A stretch of 64,000 nt of DNA. It comes from Candidatus Porisulfidus sp. TsSOB (GTDB taxonomy: Bacteria; Pseudomonadota; Gammaproteobacteria; Poriferisulfidales; Poriferisulfidaceae). Location: assembly GCA_002631715.1 (NCBI GenBank), contig MRSX01000002.1, positions 1 through 64,000 on the forward strand, in the 5' to 3' direction. The notes beneath the pieces were generated by a model. The model had not been told where the DNA came from. It did not search any database and was given only the letters and a program-made list of their open reading frames with translations. The position numbers and the translations under genes were made by a program. Below are positions 59,339 to 64,000 of this stretch, one piece after another. Position 1 is the stretch's first letter, and every line of letters starts with the position of its first letter.

Positions 59339-60261
59339 CTCCGGCTCCCGAATCATCCTGGCGCACGCGCCTGCTCAACCTCAAGACCTGGGGCTTCTAC
59401 TGCTTTCCCCACCGCTGGGTCTCCGCCCTTGCTTACTGGCTCTCCCGAATCGAAATCCCGGTGGTCAAGAATCTCTTGATTCGCTCATTCGTCTCTTTTT
59501 TCGGACTCCGGATGGAGGATGCGGAAATCGAGAATCCGGAAGAGTATCCGACCCTGAACGCCTTGTTCGTCCGCACCCTGAAAAAAGACATCCGGCCCTG
59601 GCCGGAGGACCCGGATGTACTAGCAGCGCCCTGCGACAGCCGAATCAGCCAGTTCGGCCAGATTGAGGAAGGCCGGATCATTCAGGCGAAAGACCGGACC
59701 TTCACCGTGGACGAATTGCTCGGAGGCCCCCACCCTGAATTCGCGCAAGGCCGATTCGCCACCCTGTATCTCTCCCCGGACGATTGTCACCGGGTCTACA
59801 TGCCGGCAGACGGCCGCCTCACCGAGATGTGTCACATTCCGGGGCGCCAGTTCACCGTCGCTTCCTATGCGGTGGAACGCATCCCGCGGCTTTACGCACG
59901 CAACGAACGCGTGGTGAGCCTGTTCGAGGGCCCGGACGGCACCCCCTTTGCTATTGTCATGGTCGGGGCCGTCAATGTGGCCTGCATCGAGATGAGCTGG
60001 TGCGGCATTGTCGCGCCACGGCGACGGGCGATCTCACGCTGGCGACACAATGGAAAACCTCCGGGCATCGAACTTCGCCGGGGTGATGAGCTCGGCTGCT
60101 TTCACCTGGGATCAACCGTAGTGCTGCTCAGCGGCCATCCGGACCGGGCATGGGACCCAAGCGTCGAGGCCGGACAAGCCGTGACCTATGGCCAGCCCTT
60201 GCTCCTTCCGAAGAGTGAAAACAGCGACGCTTCCGAGGCGCCACCGGACGACGTCGAATAG
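59335..60261 (+). CDS. psd: Phosphatidylserine decarboxylase proenzyme
   Basis: Makes phosphatidylethanolamine in the inner membrane. The 308-aa proenzyme has YPTLNALFVRTLK, LSPDDCHRVYMPADG (His in the charge relay) and the self-cleavage motif LGST (258-261), where the serine becomes the pyruvoyl group. The ATG at 59335 overlaps the SCO stop (ATGA). The C-terminal acidic tail is slightly longer than usual. Confidence 0.96.
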   Translation: MTPAPESSWRTRLLNLKTWGFYCFPHRWVSALAYWLSRIEIPVVKNLLIRSFVSFFGLRMEDAEIENPEEYPTLNALFVRTLKKDIRPWPEDPDVLAAPCDSRISQFGQIEEGRIIQAKDRTFTVDELLGGPHPEFAQGRFATLYLSPDDCHRVYMPADGRLTEMCHIPGRQFTVASYAVERIPRLYARNERVVSLFEGPDGTPFAIVMVGAVNVACIEMSWCGIVAPRRRAISRWRHNGKPPGIELRRGDELGCFHLGSTVVLLSGHPDRAWDPSVEAGQAVTYGQPLLLPKSENSDASEAPPDDVE

Positions 60262-60262
60262 C

Positions 60263-60832
60263 CTAGTCGCGAACGCGGGATACGTACTCGCCGCTGCGGG
60301 TATCCACCCGGATCATCTCACCGGTTTCCACGAACAGGGGCACGCGCACGACCGCACCCGTCTCCAGCGTGGCCGGCTTGGTCCCGCCGGATGCGGTATC
60401 GCCCCGAACGCCGGGATCCGTCTCGGTAATCTTCAGCTCCACGAACTGCGGCGGGGTCAGGCTGACCGGTTGCTCGTTGTACAGCAGTACGGAGCAAATG
60501 TCCTGCGCACGGATCCAGGAGACGGCATCGTCCAGCACGGAGGCAGGAATCGAATACTGTTCGTAGGATTCCGGGGACATGAACACCGCCGAATCCCCGT
60601 CCGCGTACAGGTACTGGAGGCTGATCTCCCGCACGTCCGCCGCTTCCACGGTGTCCCCGGACTTGACCGTCTTGTCGTTGGTCCGGCCGGTCAGGAGGTT
60701 GCGCACCTTCATCCGGGTGAACGCTTGGCCCTTGCCCGGCTTGCAGAATTCACTGTCCACCACGACATGTGGCGCTCCGTCGAGCATGATCTTCAGGCCA
60801 GGTTTGATGTCGTTGAGGCCGTAACCCGCCAT
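60263..60832 (-). CDS. efp: Elongation factor P
   Basis: Relieves ribosome stalling at polyproline. The 189-aa, three-domain protein has the lysine at position 34 in KPGKGQAF, the site modified by EpmA/EpmB in enterobacteria (Pseudomonas has arginine here, so this host should use a lysine-type pathway). The C-terminal signature [19 protein letters not shown] is intact. It is convergent with psd, 1 base between the stops. Confidence 0.97.
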   Translation of the reverse strand: MAGYGLNDIKPGLKIMLDGAPHVVVDSEFCKPGKGQAFTRMKVRNLLTGRTNDKTVKSGDTVEAADVREISLQYLYADGDSAVFMSPESYEQYSIPASVLDDAVSWIRAQDICSVLLYNEQPVSLTPPQFVELKITETDPGVRGDTASGGTKPATLETGAVVRVPLFVETGEMIRVDTRSGEYVSRVRD

Positions 60833-60936
60833 GTCGGAGTGTCCCGTAGCAAAAAAAGAAGCGCAAATTTTACGACATGCCGTGCATCGGTTGAACTTTC
60901 GGGGCTATAATCCAGCCAAATCCTAGGAGGAACATC

Positions 60937-61374
60937 ATGCAATCCAAAAACAGAACCCCTCTCGCCCTGCTCGTCTCGGCCATGCTGGCCTGCGCAGGCA
61001 CTGCGATCGCCGATGAGCATGGCGGAGCAAAAATGACCACCCACAAAGGCGCCGCCGACATGGAACTGGCTTCCATGGGAATCGAAGGCATTGAAGCCGC
61101 CTTGTCCGATATCATTACTTCAGACGAAAACGCGCCGCTGACCTGTGGCCTGTTCAGCCTGGCAAAAAGCAACCCGCTGGAGTACACCTACACGTACAAC
61201 GAAGCTAAGTTCATCGTGTCCGGTGAAATGACCCTGGCCGAAGAGGGCGGCGAGACATTCCATGCGACCGCCGGCGACATCATCTATTTTGATAAGGGCG
61301 CGAAGATCACGTTTACGTCGGATTCGTCAGGCCTCGCTTTCTTCTGCGGCCAAAGAGCCAAAGGGGAACTGTGA
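60937..61374 (+). CDS. Secreted EutQ-like cupin
   Basis: A 145-aa protein with a signal peptide MQSKNRTPLALLVSAMLACAGTAIA and a single cupin domain resembling EutQ-type proteins: LEYTYTYNEAKFIVSGEMTL (motif 1) and HATAGDIIYFDKGAKITF (motif 2). The cupin metal histidines are only partly kept, so metal binding is doubtful. It has a strong AGGAGG ribosome binding site. EutQ relatives are usually cytoplasmic, so an exported one is unusual. The next gene starts 44 bases on and also has a strong ribosome binding site; the two are probably one unit. Confidence 0.8.
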   Translation: MQSKNRTPLALLVSAMLACAGTAIADEHGGAKMTTHKGAADMELASMGIEGIEAALSDIITSDENAPLTCGLFSLAKSNPLEYTYTYNEAKFIVSGEMTLAEEGGETFHATAGDIIYFDKGAKITFTSDSSGLAFFCGQRAKGEL

Positions 61375-61418
61375 ATTATCCCCCCTCGAACGAGTCAAAG
61401 TAGGCAGGAGGTAAAACC

Positions 61419-62870
61419 ATGAAACCAACAAACTCAACCCTACTCGGCCTCGCAGGCGCGTGGCTGTTTATCGTGTCCGCTCCGCTAGGTGCAGACGAGG
61501 CCGGCCACATCAAGGACCTGACGATGGGCGATCCTTACTACTACACGAGCGATCAGGCCATCGGGGAGGATGACGGACAAAAGCAACTGGTCGGTGAAGG
61601 CCGTCCCAAGACGACGCATTCCAGCATCCCCCATCTGCCGGTTTTCTCCGGATACATGAACACGAACTACACCTACCGCTTCGTGAACGTGGTGGAACAG
61701 ACCATGACGATGATCGGAGAAGGCAAGCATGGCCTGTGGCGGGTGCAGGACAACGGGACGATTCGGGAGTACCGCAAGAAGGACACCCAAGGACTGCCGG
61801 AGGGTGCCGACCTGTTTGACGAAGCCAATCTGGCCACGATTGAGAACGACTACGCCAGTTACATCCCGGAGGAAAGCTGGGGAGGGTATAAGCACCCCCA
61901 CCAGAGGCTGACGGAAGACGGGCACCTGAACTTCATCGATCTGCCCCTGCACCATCCCAAGTACAAGGGCAAGTACGACGACCACGTGGCCATCGACCTG
62001 CCGCATTTCTACTGCACGATGTCTGCGAACCAGTATCCCTACGCCAGGAAAGCGGTGGACTATTCGTTCAGCCAGCCCGGCGCGAACCAAGTCGGTCCGC
62101 TCGGCAAACGTGCCGGCCTCGATGTCAACGAGTTGTACACGAAGGTCCTGCGCATCAACCTGTTTCCGGATGCCCGGGCCTGGATCAATGTCGGTGGCGA
62201 AGATGAAAACTCGGTCGATTGGCAGGCCGTGGACGTCAGCAAGACGAATGCGGAGTTCTACCTGATCGAGCGGCCCTTCTTCAACGAGCCTTACCTGTTC
62301 ATCACGGCGGTCTTCGACAACCCGGACAACAAGGACTTCCGGTATGTCCGCCCGGACGGCGAGTACTACAAGTACGTCAAGGAGAATGGCCAGGAGGTCA
62401 AGACCGAGATTACGTATGAGCCCCGGTTCCATCTGGAAAACGGGACTACGGCAGCGGCAAAGGGTCTGCCCGTGTATGGTGTCCACCACCCCAACCGCGC
62501 GGCCTTCGGCGGCGGCGGGGCGTGCCCCCTGAAAGGCGGCGACTGGAGCAACTATCCGAAGACGACGGGTGCAGCAGGCTGGCCGACGAATTACGAGGAG
62601 GTCACACCGCTGTGCGACGGGGTTCTGGTCGACATCAAGTTCTATGCGAACCTGGACGGACAAGGCTGGGATAGCCCGACCAAGTACCTGGCGAATGCCG
62701 GGCACGGTCAGCAGGAAGTCACCTACACGCTGGAACCGGGCGAGTACGGCGTCTACACGGATCCTTACCTGACGGAGAAGGGTGAAAAGAACCCGCACGC
62801 CATAGACCTGAGCGACGAACTCACCTTGAAGTATCCCGCCGTAGAGGAGCCGGTAACGCCGGTCGAGTAG
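61419..62870 (+). CDS. Unrecognised secreted 483-aa protein
   Basis: I do not recognise the family. It has a signal peptide (LLGLAGAWLFIVSAPLGA, about 7-24) and no membrane segment in the mature part. The mature protein is rich in Tyr, Asp and Gly: for example DPYYYTSDQAIGEDDG near the start, HPHQRLTEDGHLNFIDLPLHH in the middle, and two late cysteines (ACPLKGGDW and TPLCDGVLVD), which could form a disulfide. The strong AGGAGGT ribosome binding site suggests high expression. It lies between the cupin and a c-type cytochrome gene, with a hairpin behind it. A periplasmic role with the cytochrome is a guess. Confidence 0.78.
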   Translation: MKPTNSTLLGLAGAWLFIVSAPLGADEAGHIKDLTMGDPYYYTSDQAIGEDDGQKQLVGEGRPKTTHSSIPHLPVFSGYMNTNYTYRFVNVVEQTMTMIGEGKHGLWRVQDNGTIREYRKKDTQGLPEGADLFDEANLATIENDYASYIPEESWGGYKHPHQRLTEDGHLNFIDLPLHHPKYKGKYDDHVAIDLPHFYCTMSANQYPYARKAVDYSFSQPGANQVGPLGKRAGLDVNELYTKVLRINLFPDARAWINVGGEDENSVDWQAVDVSKTNAEFYLIERPFFNEPYLFITAVFDNPDNKDFRYVRPDGEYYKYVKENGQEVKTEITYEPRFHLENGTTAAAKGLPVYGVHHPNRAAFGGGGACPLKGGDWSNYPKTTGAAGWPTNYEEVTPLCDGVLVDIKFYANLDGQGWDSPTKYLANAGHGQQEVTYTLEPGEYGVYTDPYLTEKGEKNPHAIDLSDELTLKYPAVEEPVTPVE

Positions 62871-62881
62871 GATTTCTGTTC

Positions 62882-62916
62882 CCGGGAGCCCCGCAAACGA
62901 AAATCGGGGCTCCCGG
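62882..62916 (+). terminator. Strong perfect hairpin after the 483-aa gene
   Basis: CCGGGAGCCCCG (62882-62893) is exactly complementary to CGGGGCTCCCGG (62905-62916), with an 11-base AT-rich loop. It begins 12 bases after the stop codon. No T run follows, so it may protect the mRNA 3' end or attenuate read-through into the cytochrome gene. Confidence 0.6.
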
Positions 62917-62958
62917 ACACAAGCCGGCGACCTGTCGCCGCACCAGACCGCGTCTTCC

Positions 62959-64000
62959 ATGAACCTTCGCGTTATTCTTTTCGCTGCGACGGCCGCTGCG
63001 GGTCTTGGCAGTTTTGCGCAAGCTGGCGAAGTACCGGCACCCGATCCCGCCGAAGTTTTCCATGGAGAGCGATTGTTTCTTGAAACCCGGTTCGCCCAGC
63101 GTTTTTATGATTTCGTGACCCGTGGTGGGGACATCAACGAGCCGCTTGACGAAGGCGATCCGAAACTGGAGAAAACCTACCGGTTCTTCGGGCTTCCGCC
63201 CTACCAGATTCCGTTTGCGCCGGGCCCGTTTGAGGGATCGACCTACAACTGCCGAACCTGCCACCTAGTGGACGAGCATGTCGGACAGCAGGAACTCGGC
63301 ATGCGTGCCTACAACGATTTTGCCTCCCGGAGCCCCCTGCCTGAACGGGATGACGGACAATCCGTAACCGTACGGAATTCGCCAGTGTTGGTGGATTCCC
63401 TGGCGCCCAGAGACCCTTTCCTCCTGCATGTCGACGGGGAGTTTGCTTCGGCTCGGGAGGTGATCATCGCCACGCTCACGGGGCGCAACCTGGGCTGGCT
63501 GCCCGACGAGGGCGATCTGGCCGCCCGCCATGCCTGCGAAGTCATCCGGAAAGACGACGGGACGGGCGCATTAGCGAAGGAATTCGGCGGATTCAGTTAC
63601 TCTGAAGTGTTCTCCGGCGTTTCAGAATCCGGGGAGGCGCTGCCTGAACCGCATCGGATTGCAGCAGAACTGCGCATATACGTGCCGGAAAATTCTTGCG
63701 ATGAGATTCTGATCGGCGTGGCCAATTTGATCGAACACTATCTCGCAGACCTGAAATTCTCTAAAGAGGCGGACATCCTTTCACCCTACGATCGGTTTCT
63801 GTCGATCAACGACCTGTCCACCCGCCCGGACGCAGGCGAATCGGACGAGGATTACAGCGACCGGCTGCTGGCGCAAATCAATTCGCTCGATGAAAGCGGC
63901 GAACTGCAATTCGTGGAACGCAACCCTGCGACGGAGGATGGCGGATTCCAGTTCCATGACCAGCCCTACCGGTTCGGTGAAATCGAACTGCAGGGGCTGC
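62959..64000 (+). CDS. Periplasmic c-type cytochrome (cytochrome c peroxidase/MauG-like), cut by the window end
   Basis: The frame is open from the ATG at 62959 to the last base, 347 codons. It starts with a signal peptide (NLRVILFAATAAAGLGSFAQA) and contains one heme c motif, CRTCH, about 97 residues in (STYNCRTCHLVDEHVG). The context GSTYNCRTCH...G(M)RAYNDF and the later VRNSPVLVDSLAPRDPFLLHVDGEFAS resemble the di-heme cytochrome c peroxidase/MauG family, where a second heme motif would follow; that part may lie beyond the window. It is 88 bases after the 483-aa gene, on the same strand, behind a hairpin. Confidence 0.82.
   Translation, partial: MNLRVILFAATAAAGLGSFAQAGEVPAPDPAEVFHGERLFLETRFAQRFYDFVTRGGDINEPLDEGDPKLEKTYRFFGLPPYQIPFAPGPFEGSTYNCRTCHLVDEHVGQQELGMRAYNDFASRSPLPERDDGQSVTVRNSPVLVDSLAPRDPFLLHVDGEFASAREVIIATLTGRNLGWLPDEGDLAARHACEVIRKDDGTGALAKEFGGFSYSEVFSGVSESGEALPEPHRIAAELRIYVPENSCDEILIGVANLIEHYLADLKFSKEADILSPYDRFLSINDLSTRPDAGESDEDYSDRLLAQINSLDESGELQFVERNPATEDGGFQFHDQPYRFGEIELQGL

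Noticed and set aside
61485-62960. Long open frame opposite the 483-aa secreted protein
   Set aside because: The plus-strand gene has a signal peptide and a strong ribosome binding site; the minus frame has neither.

Overview
The window is about 64 kb of a high-GC gammaproteobacterial chromosome interrupted by one large AT-rich island. The host assignment rests on gene order: glmM-tpiA-secG-tRNA-Leu(GAG), xerD/dsbC, lptF-lptG divergent from pepA-holC-valS, and gyrA-serC-pheA-hisC-tyrA-aroA-cmk-rpsA-ihfB-lapA-lapB-pyrF. Genus or family cannot be fixed from the sequence alone.

Layout. 1-2434: end of glmM, tpiA, secG and a tRNA-Leu gene. 2435-17889: a genomic island, AT-rich by eye (about 40% GC against about 60% outside), with fourteen genes all on the minus strand, mostly overlapping or a few bases apart. 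It starts at the 3' end of the tRNA gene and ends in a degraded copy (22 of 25 positions) of that tRNA end, the expected footprint of site-specific integration. No integrase gene is left. 17920-33461: AddA/RecB-like helicase-nuclease, dsbC, xerD, an RDD membrane protein, lptG/lptF, pepA, holC, valS, a 636-aa protein with a P-loop at its extreme C-terminus, and an outer-membrane barrel. 33464-43373: dnaG, gltB, small membrane proteins, a uracil-DNA glycosylase, a phosphopantetheinyl transferase and tRNA-Met. 43567-56567: the gyrA-to-pyrF superoperon. 56596-62870: a cobalamin riboswitch with btuB, an SCO protein, psd, efp, and secreted proteins leading into a c-type cytochrome cut by the window edge.

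Main finding. The island carries a near-complete set for bacterial coenzyme M (2-mercaptoethanesulfonate) biosynthesis: phosphosulfolactate synthase (ComA/XcbB type), two aspartase/fumarase-superfamily enzymes and a PLP enzyme of the D-cysteine desulfhydrase type, in the order known from Xanthobacter xcbB-C-D-E and joined by stop/start overlaps. Around them lie genes that look like the use of coenzyme M: a stand-alone MetE-type zinc thiol alkyltransferase (the fold of epoxyalkane:CoM transferase), a flavin disulfide reductase, a GMC flavoprotein alcohol dehydrogenase with a cysteine cluster, a CoA-acylating aldehyde dehydrogenase, a GctAB/IpdAB-like CoA-transferase-fold pair, a GST, an MFS transporter, a small zinc-ribbon protein and one unrecognised protein. 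No alkene monooxygenase and no 2-ketopropyl-CoM carboxylase is present, so this does not look like a copy of the known propylene pathway. My inference is a mobile CoM-dependent catabolic pathway: substrate captured on CoM, oxidised by the GMC enzyme and the acylating dehydrogenase to a thioester, then processed by the CoA-transferase-like pair. The substrate is unknown.
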